A stretch of 64,000 bases of DNA from Sipunculus nudus (GCA_026874595.1 CM049309.1:21871033-21935032), one strand, 5' to 3'; positions 1 to 11,828 are shown, counted from the first letter of the stretch. Notes: generated from the sequence alone by a model not told the origin. Numbers and translations: made by a program.

Positions 1-430
1 TAAGGTCACCTGTTTTCGGTGAGGACAAAAATGCATGGTTGAATAACAGGTGTACCAAATTTGAGGGGAAAATATTCAGTACTTCAAATCTTATATGGGC
101 TTCAAAATTAAGCTGTATTTCTGCTGGTTTGTTCTTGACGATCAAGGTCGAGGTCCCCAGTTTTCGTACTTGGCAGAATATTGGCTATCGGAAGTCGTTG
201 GTCGATCTGATATTTTTTAGAACAATCCATCCACCCAGACTCGAGAAATCTAACGTAATTTGTGAGTTTCATCAAATATTCAAGGTGCTCTAAGGTTATA
301 CAAGTTATGACCCCAAAATTAAATAGCTTTATCCTATATGACCCACTTCTATGCACATTCATGATATAAAAGAATCTGTGGTATTGTTTTTAACTATAAT
401 ACTTACACTATTTTTAAGTGGCAGTGATGG
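1..430. other. Unannotated edge sequence
   Basis: AT-rich sequence at the left edge. Short ORFs on both strands (for example 39-293 and 108-362) overlap in antisense, have no recognisable domain and show no splice or promoter context. Nothing supportable is seen here. Confidence 0.4.
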
Positions 431-433
431 TGC

Positions 434-715
434 ATTGATTGATTGATAATCTTTATTCCTCCAGTACTGAAGAGTTATAGTTTATAAAATGTATAGAGCG
501 CCAAAATAGACATGTACAACATGTATAATACTCAGTTGCGCTGTACAGACTAACATTCAAATAATACATTCACTATGAGATCAATTTACAAGATCCTAAA
601 ACGAATAATATTAAATTAAAACAGATTACAATAAGATCATGATCTGATTAAAAGAAAGACTAAAGCGACTAAAACTAAATTGCAAATAAAATGATAGCAA
701 TAATCTGTGGGATCG
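434..715 (-). mobile_element. 3' end of a LINE-like retroelement with an (ATCA)n tail
   Basis: Read on the minus strand, this block ends with AATAAAGATT followed by ATCAATCAATCA at about 434-475. A short microsatellite tail just after a polyadenylation-like signal is typical of CR1/L2-group non-LTR retrotransposons. The body is A-rich and non-coding. It abuts a second, separate 3' end at 716, so two element tails lie back to back. The family assignment is inference. Confidence 0.5.
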
Positions 716-1164
716 GTGTATTTATTTATTTATTTATTTCAATATATTAATACAGGGTAGCCTGTTCAGTAATACAGTCTGTTCTTCCACAGGGCCCTGT
801 AACCTTAAAACATGATTTAAATACCTGGTACAAAGATTATAAAATATACAGTATGCATATGTAACACAATATATGAATCATCAAAGATACATGTACATAA
901 ATATTATATACACGACAAATAAGTCGGTCATGATATGCTACAATACATTAAACGCTACAATAGGTAAAATTCACTTTATACGTGAACAACATAGTCGTAT
1001 ATAAAATTTCGTAATACATTCAAAGGGTAATGTATGTAAGAAAATGAGTAAAATGCACAATAATCATAAAAACTAGTATAGACGCGGTTATAAAAGAATC
1101 CGAATAATAAAGACGGGTATTGACGATGCATATTAGGAAATAACATTGTCTTTAGGTTGTAATA
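716..1164 (-). mobile_element. 3' UTR of CR1/L2-like LINE with (AAAT)n tail
   Basis: On the minus strand this non-coding stretch follows the reverse-transcriptase remnant at 1165-1860 and ends in repeated AAATAAATAAATAAAT at about 720-740. That is the expected layout for the 3' UTR and tail of the element encoding the remnant. A similar tail (TTTATTTAACCAGG on the plus strand) recurs in the insertion near 60822, so a related family appears to be present more than once. Confidence 0.6.
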
Positions 1165-1860
1165 CTAAGACTTTAAAAGAAACGCTTTGGTCTTATGTTT
1201 AAAAGTATTTAAAGATTTTATAGATCTGATCTCGTATGGTAAGGTATTCCATACCGAAGGGCCTCTGTATAAGAAGCTATTTTTGAAGAATTCATTTTTC
1301 GGTTTTGGCAATAACAGAAGGCCACTTTCAGCGGATCTGGTAGAATGATCATGCGTATCACTGACCCATTTGAACTGTTTTGGATTATTGATATTCATTT
1401 GATTGACATATTTATGCATCAGGATACATATGAAATATTCACAGCGTTTAGAGACTGTTAGCCATTGTAGCTGTTGTATCAGAGTGGCACTTGGGATTTC
1501 ATAATCATAGCAGCTGGTAACAATACGTGCTACACGACATATTATAGACAGTTCTGAATCAATGTGTTTTAATAAGACCTTTAATGTATTAATCTTGTCT
1601 TGGTATTTGATGTGTTCCGGAAGTTGATTCCAAACGGCTGGTACAGCACTGGTGAAGGCCCTTGACCCCAATGCTTTTGTCCTTTTCTTCGGAACCACAA
1701 GCAGATTACGTTGACCGGACCTCAGAGCACGGCTGAAATTATTCTTCTCAATTAAACAAGACAGATATTCTGGTGTCTGGCCATGCAGGCATTTGATTAC
1801 CAAATGAGCTGTTTTATATTCAATTCGTGAGGAAACTGGAAGCCAGTGAAGATCCTTCAC
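1165..1860 (-). pseudogene. LINE reverse-transcriptase C-terminal remnant, in-frame chimera of two RT tails
   Basis: This 231-residue ORF is the part of a CR1/L2-like non-LTR retrotransposon protein downstream of the polymerase core. Residues 2-40 carry the family signature KDLHWLPVSSRIEYKTAHL and CLHGQTPEYLSCLI, and residues 66-98 the matching tail SRAFTSAVPAVWNQLP. A second, diverged copy of the same region then follows without a stop codon: ARIVTSCYDY and LIQQLQWLTVSKRCEYF at about residues 111-143, and FLYRGPSVWNTLPYEIRSI at about 196-214. Two related elements therefore seem to have been joined in frame near residue 105 (about position 1548). The catalytic RT core is missing, so the sequence is dead. 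It continues the fragment at 1956-2195 after disruptions. Confidence 0.85.
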
Positions 1861-1955
1861 GAATGGAGTTACATGATCAAATCTGTGGGCTCCACGTATA
1901 CCACTCTGGCTGCACGGTTCTGTAACTTTTGCAATTTACCAATCACATATCACAA

Positions 1956-2195
1956 TCACTTTGGGCAGCCATACGATAAAGAATTACAATAGTCCATATT
2001 TGGGCATACAAAAGGGTGAATAAGTGCTGCAACAGTTGATTTGTCCGGATACTTCTTTATCTGTCTAATTTTAGTCAACTGATAGAACCCTATTCTGCAC
2101 ACATGGTTTACATGATCCAACATCAACATGTTTGAATCAAAGATTACGCCCAGATTCCTTGTTATATAAACTGGCCCTATCACTGCTTTCCCCAA
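1956..2195 (-). pseudogene. LINE reverse-transcriptase fragment upstream of 1165-1860
   Basis: A 79-residue minus-strand ORF carries ITRNLGVIFDSNMLMLDHV and STVAALIHPFVCPNMDYCNS, matching the region just C-terminal to the RT palm in CR1/L2-type LINEs (usual pattern: LGV.FD..L....H, then L..A.I...LDYCN). Between this ORF and 1860, minus-strand codons for a GKLQKLQNRAARVV-like segment can be read at about 1950-1900, but stops and frame changes intervene. It belongs to the same dead element. Confidence 0.8.
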
Positions 2196-2229
2196 TTTTA
2201 TTATACAGACGTTTACTTTTGCAAGTTGT

Positions 2230-3270
2230 TGTTATGTTCCAACCAAGAAAAAATCAGTTTCGGTGTCGTTGATTTTTAGTCGATGGGTCAGCATCGATGC
2301 ATGCTCTGACATCTTAAAAACATTTCTCAAGATCATATTTTTCTAATTGTTGTTATATCTGTATATTATTGTTATATAGTTTAATACAATAATAATGTAT
2401 ATTATTACATCATTCACAATAACACTGAATGCTATATAAACATTATATATATAGTAGAACTATTTCGTATAATTTTCACTTATTTAATGACATAATTACG
2501 ACGTATATAATATTATATAAGGGAAGAAAGTGTACTTACAGGAGATTTTGAAAAACATGAATTCCAAGCTGGTTAACATTCAATGATCATGTAATGGCAA
2601 TCGAACAATTACGTATTAATTTAAGTCACATATCTTATACAAGAATGTGTAGAAGCATAACGTGTTTACCATAAATGAATACTAACAAGAGTGAGTTTGC
2701 AGATACACATGTACCATTGGGGATTATTGGAATGGGATACCATTTAACGTGATATACGTCTGCCAGCGAATGTCGCGTTAACTTATTTGTGATATCAACT
2801 TTCTATTGAACATAAACAGATATATACAGGCTTAATGTCTGAGGATCGTCAAAACTTCCCCTGTCCATTAAGCTTTAAATGCATGATATATACATATTTG
2901 GTATTCACAGATTATCTTTCATCTGATCAGCAATATATAAATAAAGGTATGGTGGTGAGTCTGAAGATTTATAAATTTAAAGTTAAATTTTCATTAAAAA
3001 AAACGCGATATATCTTGCCTATGATAAAGATATAAATATTTGCAATTATATGTGTAATTACCACACATGCACTGTTAGTTAATTTTGGCTGAAAACAGCA
3101 AAGCCATTATAAGGCACACGGACTTAATTGGTATCTCCAGTTCACCTGTTTTATACGTTGTTATGGTTCTGTGTAATATAAGTAAACACAGTCCACGTGT
3201 GGCTGTTTACCATAACAAGACAGCGTTGCCACGGATCCGATATCTCAAACAAGGTAAAGATACATAAACA
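2230..3270. other. AT-rich sequence, no gene seen
   Basis: This stretch is A/T-rich and holds only short ORFs (2835-3035 and 3085-3267) with no recognisable protein features. About 3095-3225 resembles 7085-7185: both carry TATCTCCAGTT, TTGTTATG, AGTAAACA and CTGTTTACC in the same order. It is probably a diverged interspersed repeat. Confidence 0.4.
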
Positions 3271-3310
3271 GTGGCGTCTCCAGGATTTGAATTGGGGGGG
3301 GGATTATTAT
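3271..3310 (+). mobile_element. Isolated hAT-like terminus
   Basis: CAGTGGCGTCTCCAGG followed by a G-run resembles the CAGGGGCG...CAGG(G)n terminus seen in the better-preserved elements at 17431 and 26609. No partner with a matching flanking duplication was found. The next opposite-facing end (near 4842) has a different flank. Confidence 0.35.
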
Positions 3311-3800
3311 TATATCTTATTTTATATGTAATTATAAATATAATTCCACTGTACATTTCATGACCAAGAAAAAGGGAACTAGATATCAGTATTGGTTTCT
3401 ACTTTATACCCTGGTCTGACGTGCACGACTTATTTACTTGGCGTGAAAATAGATAATAATCTATCCTGGAGACCAAATGTAAACTCATTGTGCCAAAAAA
3501 ATTAAAAAAAAGGGAAGATATGAGTTCTTTACCGCATGTCAAGCTTTCTATCTCTGCAATCACTGACCAAGGTTAGTGCGACAATCATTCAGCCACATAT
3601 TGACTGTCCTAAGCACCTGAGGTTGTACCTTATAGTCTACTAACAATATATATGGTGAATATATATGGTGCAAGAAAAACAAAACAGAGATGTCCAAATT
3701 ATAACCAACAAGGCAAAAACTACGACAGAAATGTAAATTCCATGAAGCAAGTATAGTATTAGTAATCTGGGATGGATAAATGTACATCAACGCTATACAT

Positions 3801-3803
<3 letters not shown>

Positions 3804-3879
<76 letters not shown>

Positions 3880-3984
3880 CAGGGCTAATGTATATAAATG
3901 TGTTTGCTTAATGATGCCTGGTTCACAAGGGGATTGATTTTATTTTATTAATGAAGCTTACAATCATGCATGGGACTCAATCGG

Positions 3985-4074
<90 letters not shown>
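3804..4074. repeat. (TA)n and (TA)n(TG)n microsatellites
   Basis: There are two long tracts: an interrupted (TA)n at about 3804-3880 and a compound tract at about 3987-4074 that switches from TA to TG. Short unique sequence separates them. Confidence 0.95.
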
Positions 4075-4078
<4 letters not shown>

Positions 4079-4793
4079 ATTTAGTAGTTCCTAAACCTCA
4101 AACTAACAACTAACTATTTGATAAAAGGCTTCGAGTTCCTGGGTAAGAAAAGTTTAGAACAGTTCATCCAGTAAATTTAGTGCTTCTTTCAAGAAACGAA
4201 TTAAACGAGAAATTTTAGAGAATTTATCGGCTACACGATATATGGTACAGTTGCATTTTTTTGTGTTGGTGTGTGTAGAACTCTTTTTACATAGCATTCA
4301 TTGATCATATAAGAATAATGATTAACTTTATTCATTGTTACTTATTCAGAATCTTGCGGTGGCCAAGTCTATCAATGTTACAGAATATAATATTATAATT
4401 GCTTCGTCCCTCACATTACAGATATATGTTGACTGTAATATTTGAGTACTCTGCTTGCTTTTATAAGTATAAATATGACATACTTTCTAAATATGCTTTT
4501 ATGCTTTAGAGTTCACATAATTATAATGTTCATGTTTTATACTCTTCGCCATGATATTATGAATGTATTGTAAATCGATATTTTAGTTAATGTAGGTTTT
4601 TATTTTTAAATGATACAGAGCACCAAGATAGACCTGCCTGATTGTAGCTGATTTGTTTATGACCCTGTGTAAATATGATGTAAATAAATGAACAAAAAAA
4701 AAATAAATATGTGTTTACAAACATAATACTTGCCAGAATATAAAGCTGACTGGTATAAGTGTAAGCAGAATAAGAGGGGGACGTGTCCCTTTG

Positions 4794-4842
4794 CCCCCCC
4801 CCCCGCCCCCCCCCCCCCCACACACACAATGTACACGCCCCT
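4794..4842. repeat. Poly-C/poly-G tract ending in a hAT-like terminus
   Basis: A C-run broken by a single G and an (AC)n stretch ends in ACACGCCCCTG at 4832-4842. Read on the minus strand this is CAGGGGCGTGT, the start of a hAT-like terminus. Its flank (TGAACACA) does not match any nearby opposite end. Confidence 0.5.
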
Positions 4843-4859
4843 GTGAACACATGCAGAAG

Positions 4860-5080
4860 AAATAACGCGGTTGGGGGTTCGAAAAGTTAATGTTTTTCGC
4901 GCCTCTTATTGTGCCGGGTGCATATTCATTTCCATTTGTGTACAAGAGAAAGCAAATGGTTCAGATCGAAATGTTGGTAAGTACCATCATATTTTATAAG
5001 GAGAAAACACGATATACCTCATGTACATTTTAACATACCTGACATGCGAATATGTCCCTGTAAAATCAAAAGCACAGTAC
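4860..5080. repeat. Diverged interspersed repeat, second copy near 7290-7500
   Basis: The words TGTGTACAAGAGAAAGCAAA and, about 85 bp on, TTTAACATACCTG recur in order around 7385-7470 as TGTGTACAGGAGAAGGCAAA and TTAATATACCTG. Both copies follow a CGCGCC word. No coding signal is seen, and the class is unknown. Confidence 0.5.
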
Positions 5081-5522
5081 ACAATTGCAGTTCATATTCA
5101 GTGAAGTAGATTGCGAACCCCGTAGTAGGTGGGTGGAGGTTAGGGGTAATTAAGATGGATATGGAAAGTAATAACTTAAGATTTTAAAGAATCAGTCTTC
5201 AAGACGGGCGATATCAGAATCTAGAAGAACATCAGAATGAATAATAAAACAGAATGAACACAAGTGTTATAGCACACGCACATGAGTGTACAATAATTTT
5301 CAGCTTACTGGAAAACCCTTGCGCAAAACCAATCAAGTCTACATGAGGTCACACATGTATTAATTCAGTATATCTTCCCTGTCAATCTACGCATCGCTAC
5401 GCCATGCAACGCTCAGTCTCTTTAAAAGTATTTCCGGCATTCACCACTACGTGTCACTATCAGCTGCTACTGGACTACCAAGATGACACCAGTCAACAGT
5501 AATTTTCTTTCAAGAACATATA

Positions 5523-5525
<3 letters not shown>

Positions 5526-5599
<74 letters not shown>
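5526..5599. repeat. (TA)n microsatellite
   Basis: An uninterrupted TA tract of about 37 units. The 145-residue minus-strand ORF across it (5467-5904) owes its length to the TA run, which reads as alternating Tyr-Ile. Confidence 0.97.
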
Positions 5600-5602
<3 letters not shown>

Positions 5603-5609
5603 ATTATAT

Positions 5610-6030
5610 AATAGTGGTGTGCCCATTGATCGAGTACATCGACGATTGGTAGTTTTCTTTCATTATCGATTAAATCGATTACATTTGTGCACAATGGGTC
5701 ACAAAAGTTCAAGAATGCAGTTCCATGCAAGGATGTCATAATATCTAGACAATATTCTGATATGTTATGAGAGATATAAGAAAGACGAGGCACAAAACAG
5801 CGAACAGCATTAAAACTTAGCCCTGCGCAACGAACAATTGTGAACTTCCCCGCCATACATATATAACCTTTATATAACATATATAACCTCAGCTTGATAT
5901 ACAAGTTTGACTGAATTTACTGCATGGGTCAATACTTTTGGGTATAATCTATACAGAAGATTTCACGATAATTTAGATGGTCCATAAAATAGTCAATTAA
6001 TAATCGATCATCGGTCGTTCTTTATTTTCA
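5610..6030. repeat. Dispersed repeat rich in ATCGAT words, second copy at 46225-46450
   Basis: Both copies carry ATCGA(T/C)GATTGGT followed by GTTTTCTTTCA, ATCGATT, and later GAACAGCATTAAAA in the same order. This copy ends near AATAATCGATCATCGG. The second copy lies just after the stop codon of the small gene in the outer transposon, so part of that 3' region is a separately mobile repeat. The class is not assigned. Confidence 0.6.
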
Positions 6031-6079
6031 ATCATCAAATATGATTTCACAACCGATTCCTACCGCTATGACGCACACA

Positions 6080-7080
6080 CTGCGTGTATATAGTATGCAT
6101 GGCTACCAATGCTCATAATCTGCATGATAATGTAAGGTGGGTGTAAAATGAACAGATCTTAAGTGATGTTAGCAACTCACCCTTCTAATCCACAATTTTT
6201 CAATAGATCTTTTCCACCTCACCAGGGCCTGTCGGTGATGACTGATATTGATTGTGCGGGTTCGTCATTCCTACAAGAAGACACATTTCGTTACATTTTA
6301 AAATGATTTTAAAAAAAGTTAAACATTTTAACGGCCAGATTCCCGCAGGACTCTTGCATAAATGAAATTTTATTTAACAAATATCGCAATGCTGACTCAC
6401 AGTATATATACCCGAACACAGCAGACATGCCCGTGGAAAAGGTGTAATGGTGTTATAATGATCATTCCAATAAAAATGGTAATTATTATCATTAAACAAG
6501 GGGACTTCTCTTAGACGTGCCAAGCAAGGCCCAGTTTTCACACATGGGGCGTGGGGCACCATTATTCCTTGCCACACGCTGTCACGGGTGTTTGTGTGTA
6601 CGCAAAATAGCTGCCCTCATGACCTTTATCGACTGAGAAATAAACCTGTCAGTGTTCCATAAGGCGCGTGGTTGCGACACGGAAGTTCTCCGACAGCGTC
6701 CTGCCGAGAGTCTATTTGAGTAGAGAGACTGATGGCAAGGGGATATACTAGTATATCGGCAAAGTTTAGAGTGAAATAAGGCTTTTTTGGACCACGCCCA
6801 TAATATAGTATATGATTACCAACACATTGTATGAGTCAGTCAAGATTTTACAGTAGAATTGATGTCTTTATTATACCAGATAATGCCATTGAATATTCCT
6901 TGTAGAGGAATCAAAGCACACTCAAATGAGACCGCATAGGCCTATATACCTCGGCTTACATAGCATACCTACTTGTTCTTGTTCAACTTTAAAAGTTCAT
7001 ATGGACTTGCAATAAAATGTGTGTTATCTCACGTTATTAGCTCATTTTGACTAGATGTAAAAGTGCACAAGCAAAACCAT
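6080..7080. other. No gene seen
   Basis: Mixed-composition intergenic sequence. The ORF at 6374-6577 (minus) has no domain, signal or splice context. No RNA gene or transposon end could be supported. Confidence 0.4.
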
Positions 7081-7617
7081 CCGGGCACATGTGCTTAATA
7101 TCTCCAGTTATCCAGTTATAACAAGTTGTTATGTAACTGTGCGGGAGTAAACAATGCGGGTGTCTGTTTACCTTTACAAAACTAAAAAAAGCAGAGGTCC
7201 AGTCTTGCGCACGCACAAAATGCAAAAAAAAGGGAGAATAAACATGAAAGCAGAAACACGGAAAACAAACATCGGATTGAAGCTCGAAAAAACTTAATTT
7301 GTGAAGTTGCGCCATACGGCCACAAGGTGGCGTGCGTACTATGTTGATATTTTTACCACTGATCGCGCCCTGTACAAGATTTTTGTGTACAGGAGAAGGC
7401 AAACGGTTTTAGAGCAAAATATTTTAAAGATAATACACTATAATTCATGTATATTTAATATACCTGCTATATAAAGAGGTCCCTTTAATATGTTGTATGT
7501 AAATGCAGGAAACATATGAATAAAATCCAAGAAACTGTTTGTCACAGTTCATCTACTCGATGGTTCCATCAGAGGTCATCCCACTAAAATAAAGGCGGCC
7601 CATCCTTTTACCGGAAT

Positions 7618-7619
<2 letters not shown>

Positions 7620-7672
<53 letters not shown>
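7620..7672. repeat. (TA)n microsatellite
   Basis: A run of about 25 TA units. Confidence 0.95.
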
Positions 7673-7673
<1 letters not shown>

Positions 7674-7679
7674 GAGTTG

Positions 7680-8040
7680 CTTAAAGACCCAAGCCAAAAG
7701 AAGTATACGCTCATCGAGCAGCTACAGGTTGCTGCGGTCAAAACCTCAGCCCTGTGCGCTCCTTAAGCATGTTCTCTGAGCCAACAGTCGCAGTGCCACG
7801 CCAAGCCAAGCAAGGAGCCGTAGAGGGCGCCATCTTCTCTCCTGGGTTGAAGTCCTTGTTAGAAAGCTACAGCATCCACAGCCACAAAGCCCGAAGCAAC
7901 CCGCATTCCCTCCACCGATCCCAGCAACGGAGACCCAGCCATGCCATTCGAGAACCGAACTCGATCCTTGTGAACGACCTTACTTCGAGACGCAAAGCCC
8001 TTTTACTTGCGATATCGGTCATTTGGACCGTTTAACCAGT
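7680..8040. other. GC-richer island with an unrecognised 93-residue ORF
   Basis: This block is richer in G+C than its surroundings and holds a plus-strand ORF at 7754-8035 whose translation (Ser/Arg/His-rich, no hydrophobic segments) matches nothing recognised. The word AGTTGCTTAAAGAC occurs on both sides (about 7675 and 8050), so the block may be an inserted or duplicated segment. Coding status is doubtful. Confidence 0.3.
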
Positions 8041-8481
8041 TTCCCAGTTAGTTGCTTAAAGACAAAATAATGCCGTTGTCTACGGGGTTAAAAACATGTT
8101 GCAACTTGGCGAGCGTACATATCCAGTGGAGCTGTCCGTGGAGTCCCACAGAGCGGAAATCATATGCACGCTTTCGGGTTCTTTTTTAATCTTGGCAGTT
8201 CTGTTTACTTTAAATAACCTAAAAGTATTCCAGAGGGACTTTGCGGTATAATTCAAACCGCTGCAATGCCATAAATATATGGGGAAAAAAATAGAAATAA
8301 GGTCTAACTAGCACGAAATATCCCATTCCTCGCATGTATAAAACTTTATAGCATGGCTTTGTGTATGCAGCAATAGGGGCACAAACTTGAAGTAATTAAT
8401 AGTAACCTTGTAGCCCTCAGACGGTTCCATTTGGTTCAGGACGCTGGACTGGCTGGCGGTAATTAGTGTCCAGCTGATGGC

Positions 8482-8640
8482 CGGTCACGTGGCGATGACG
8501 TTTTGCCGCTGGTGGCACGTGACAACTCAGCGGGGGGCAGTGTAAACACCAGGTCGCTTCTCACGGGTAGTACAAATAATTTGCGTGTTCCCACGCGCGG
8601 TCAGCGGGATTGCTGTTACGGCTGCCCATGACGTCATGAT
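8482..8640. promoter_or_regulatory. Cluster of E-boxes and a CRE octamer
   Basis: Two CACGTG E-boxes about 30 bp apart (in GGTCACGTGGC and GGCACGTGACA) flank a GATGACG half-site. A perfect TGACGTCA lies at 8629-8636. The surroundings are CpG-richer than neighbouring DNA. This looks like a bHLH/bZIP-bound element, but no gene start could be tied to it. Confidence 0.35.
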
Positions 8641-9000
8641 CTTCTGCACGCGTGCATGTGTACTCGGCCATCTGACGGGGAAACGTTTGATCAACAAACA
8701 CCAGTTGCGTATTGACAAATGTACTAACCAGTGTATGGTAAGGGCTCCCAGCCATTTTGTTAATCGGGAACCAAGCAAAAAAGAGTTTTCTTGTTTTCAG
8801 TCAAGGAAAAGTCAGGGAATTAAAAAAAATTGACAGATCAGGGAATTTGCTTTGCTCTGAAGTGGTCAGTTACATTGTCTCATGTCTAAACAGTAAACTA
8901 CGTGACTATTCAATGATTGGCATTTAAGTGTTTTATTCTGCCAAAATAACAGAATAAGTATCCTGGAATTTCCAGAATTCATCAGGACAAAAATCAGGGA

Positions 9001-9005
<5 letters not shown>

Positions 9006-9036
<31 letters not shown>
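9006..9036. repeat. (TA)n microsatellite
   Basis: A short TA run. The Tyr-Ile stretch of the minus-strand ORF at 8866-9132 is produced by it, so that ORF is not a gene. Confidence 0.95.
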
Positions 9037-9037
<1 letters not shown>

Positions 9038-9129
9038 ACATCATAGTTTCTGATTAAACTAAATAGCCTAATTGTTTCCATACTGCGTGTCGTTTGAATT
9101 TTTTTCTCATCACTTTGAGCAAGGTTCAT

Positions 9130-10070
9130 CATACTTTTTATTTATACATGTACACTTAAAATCTGAACATGTTGCTTGCTGCGTCGCCAGTCAAATTGGC
9201 CTATACAGAAACATAGCGAACCACATTTTAGTATTTAGTTAGAAATATAATAGATATAGGTCTATCTTTTATCTATAAAAGTATGTTATCTTCACCTCCT
9301 GATCTCAACAAAACCTACTGATATGCTCTGCCTTATTTTCTGTTATCGCTTATTGATTTATCAATTTGCTTTGCGCGGGCAGAATGGGCTTTCTTTACCC
9401 AGAAACGAATAAGGATGAAAAATTGTCGGATTCAAAACAAAACGGACGATCTCGCGTATGCTTATTTTAGTTTTGGAAAAGACCGATAGATGGCACTATT
9501 GAACGGGCCCTGTGCATGTCTGACAGAAGCTATTACAAGCGCAGAACCAAACCGTCTCGGCTGCCTGTATTTTGAGCCTGTGAAGATAACTATATCACAG
9601 GAAATCACGAGACAAACAAAGAAACAAACATTCTGCATGAGTATTTTATTCTGCCAACAAAGGGGTTATTGGAATATTCTGCCAAAAAAGGGTTTATCGG
9701 AATGTTAAAAAAATGTTAAGCTTATGTTAATTGAACCGGTAAGTATGAGATTTCCGAGAAATTCTTCCTTCTAGACAAATCTAGGTCCAGGTACTATGTG
9801 ACTAAACACCGCGACCTGGAAAAAATAACGGTTCAGGCTCTTGCAAACAGATTGCACTTCTATCACAAACCGTATCAATACAAATTAATTATTTATTACC
9901 TGACGATTGCTATTTTACCAGTTATACCTTTGTCACGTGACATAACTTTCATCGGATTCATCCTGTATTTGATGTCTGCCTCCGCTACTGTTACTGATGT
10001 ATAATGTGTTATTCCGCCCATAACCCTGAATTCTGATACAGAACAATGGTTAGTGAGACCTACCCTTATA
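9130..10070. other. No gene seen
   Basis: AT-rich sequence with short ORFs (9490-9708, 9798-10004) that lack domains or splice sites. Nothing else is supportable. Confidence 0.4.
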
Positions 10071-10392
10071 TGCCTCCGCCAGGATGGTATGCGTTCATCC
10101 CCGTTCGTATGTGTGTTTGTGTGTGTGTCTGTGTGTGTGTTTGTTCACTACGTGATGAAATTTTCAGGGCATTTCGGTAATGGGCCAATGAAGGATCGAT
10201 AAGGTTTTAGTGTGGTTCCGGTACATTATCGGTATTCAGGAATGTCATCAAGGAAAATTCAACAAATATACAGTCAGCTCTGCACGAATGACCCTGGGAA
10301 TATGGGCCGAATGCAAACACGGTGTTCGGAGCATCACGCATAAGGATCCCCAACCTGACGGAGGCTTGCATTCCTCAGAATCCAGATTCTAG
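10071..10392 (+). mobile_element. Helitron/Helentron-like non-autonomous repeat, family B copy 1
   Basis: It begins TGCCTCCGCCAGGATGG and ends with an imperfect hairpin (GCATTCCTCAGAATCC) a few bases before CTAG, followed by T. A 3' hairpin and a CTRR-T end are Helitron hallmarks. A subterminal inverted word (TTGCCTCNGCCA at the start, its complement TGGCAGAGGC near the end in sister copies) fits Helentron-associated elements. Three more copies occur at 17905, 24833 and 55510. No protein is encoded; an internal (GT)n varies between copies. Confidence 0.6.
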
Positions 10393-10399
10393 TTTAGGT

Positions 10400-11820
10400 T
10401 ATATATGTGCAACAGTGATCGTTCTTGCTGAAACATAGGACATTCTTTCTTCAGCTGACAGTTTCACTTTTTTTAAAATCATAATTGCATGTAAGGATCT
10501 TGAATTAGCTTACCTGCATGATAACACCAGGTATATCTGATGCAAATGCTCAAAAGTGCTCCTGCTGTGTTAGTAACTATACATTTTGAAGACAAAGACT
10601 TTCCGTCTGATCATTAACATGACCATTTGGCACCTGCTCCCCTCATCCGAGCTAAGTCTGTCAAATAATGACCACTGACCACATTGTACCTACTAATCCT
10701 ATTGTGTTACAATCCTTGGTCCATGCTGTACACCTAGACGATAACGTAACCACTTGAGTATTCGGATCACATTGACCACGACAACTGTTGGGAGACACAC
10801 TGAAAACAAATTTGACAATGTTTTGGAAAAACATTATAAATGAAAAATATCGTAACAAAAACACAACTTTTGACACATCTCGACTTTTGGCATTCTATAT
10901 GGAAGTGATGTCCTTAAATATACTAGCATTTTGCCCTTTCTTACACCTGGATACTTAAGCCCGACTTTTTTGCGAGACGGGCTTTGCAGAACGAGTTCGA
11001 ACTCGGTCAGGTTATCAATGGGCCAAAATGGATGCACTGGCATAAATTCTGATAAATTGCGCTCTTTCGCTGATAAAATGTCCGATTCCCCTGGATGCAT
11101 GCATGTGGAAATATAAGGCATTAACCCTTTTATAACACACTTGACATCGTTGGCAGCGATTGAATGCTTACACAGTCAATTATAATGTAGATTGAACTGA
11201 ACTAAAACTGAAAGGATATAACCAGACCACCTGACATTAAACAAGGACATTTGGCGGCATGTCAGAAGAACCAGAGTTTTTTTTTTTTTTTTTTTTTTTT
11301 TGTAAAGGGCGTTTTGCAACAAGTGACCCTTCAACTATCGCAGATATGGAACCATCCATCTCAGGTTACATGTTATTTTAATTGTTTGTCAACATTGGTG
11401 GATGTATCGTGTTTACTAACAACTTGTGAAAAAAATCACATACATCCGTCATAGCGGGAACACAATCACTATTGTAAACAGGAATTGAATGTTCGTAGTG
11501 CAGGCCAGAAATAATCAAAATGTTAGGTGAATAGCTGGCTTTAAACTAACCAATAATACGGTAAATTTGTTATTTTTGACTGTAAGGTACACATATAGAC
11601 TCATACTATATTTTCATATGAAGAAAATCTGTTTTATCTCTTAAATGTAGGGTATGGCGGATGTTATTTCACGGGTGCATGGTCTCAAAACACTTCACTA
11701 TTAAAGCTTTGCGGTTGCACAGGGTCACCGACACCTGGCTGATTATCTTATGAAGGTTTTATTGATCTGTTTACACACATGTATACATAAGGGCGGGAAA
11801 CAAGGGAAATACTGACTTAC
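10400..11820. other. No gene seen; one poly-T tract
   Basis: Intergenic sequence. Overlapping sense and antisense ORFs at 10834-11121 and 10931-11116 have no recognisable features. A T-run of about 25 bases lies at 11277-11301. No transposon ends were found. Confidence 0.4.
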
Positions 11821-11828
11821 CAATCTGA

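Noticed and set aside
3271-4842. A 1.6-kb hAT element between the two CAGGGGCG-like ends
   Set aside because: The flanking 8-mers (TACATAAA and TGAACACA) do not match, so the ends probably belong to different insertions.
7754-8035. 93-residue ORF in a GC-rich island
   Set aside because: Composition is biased, no domain or splice signals are seen, and near-identical words flank the block; I cannot support it as a gene.
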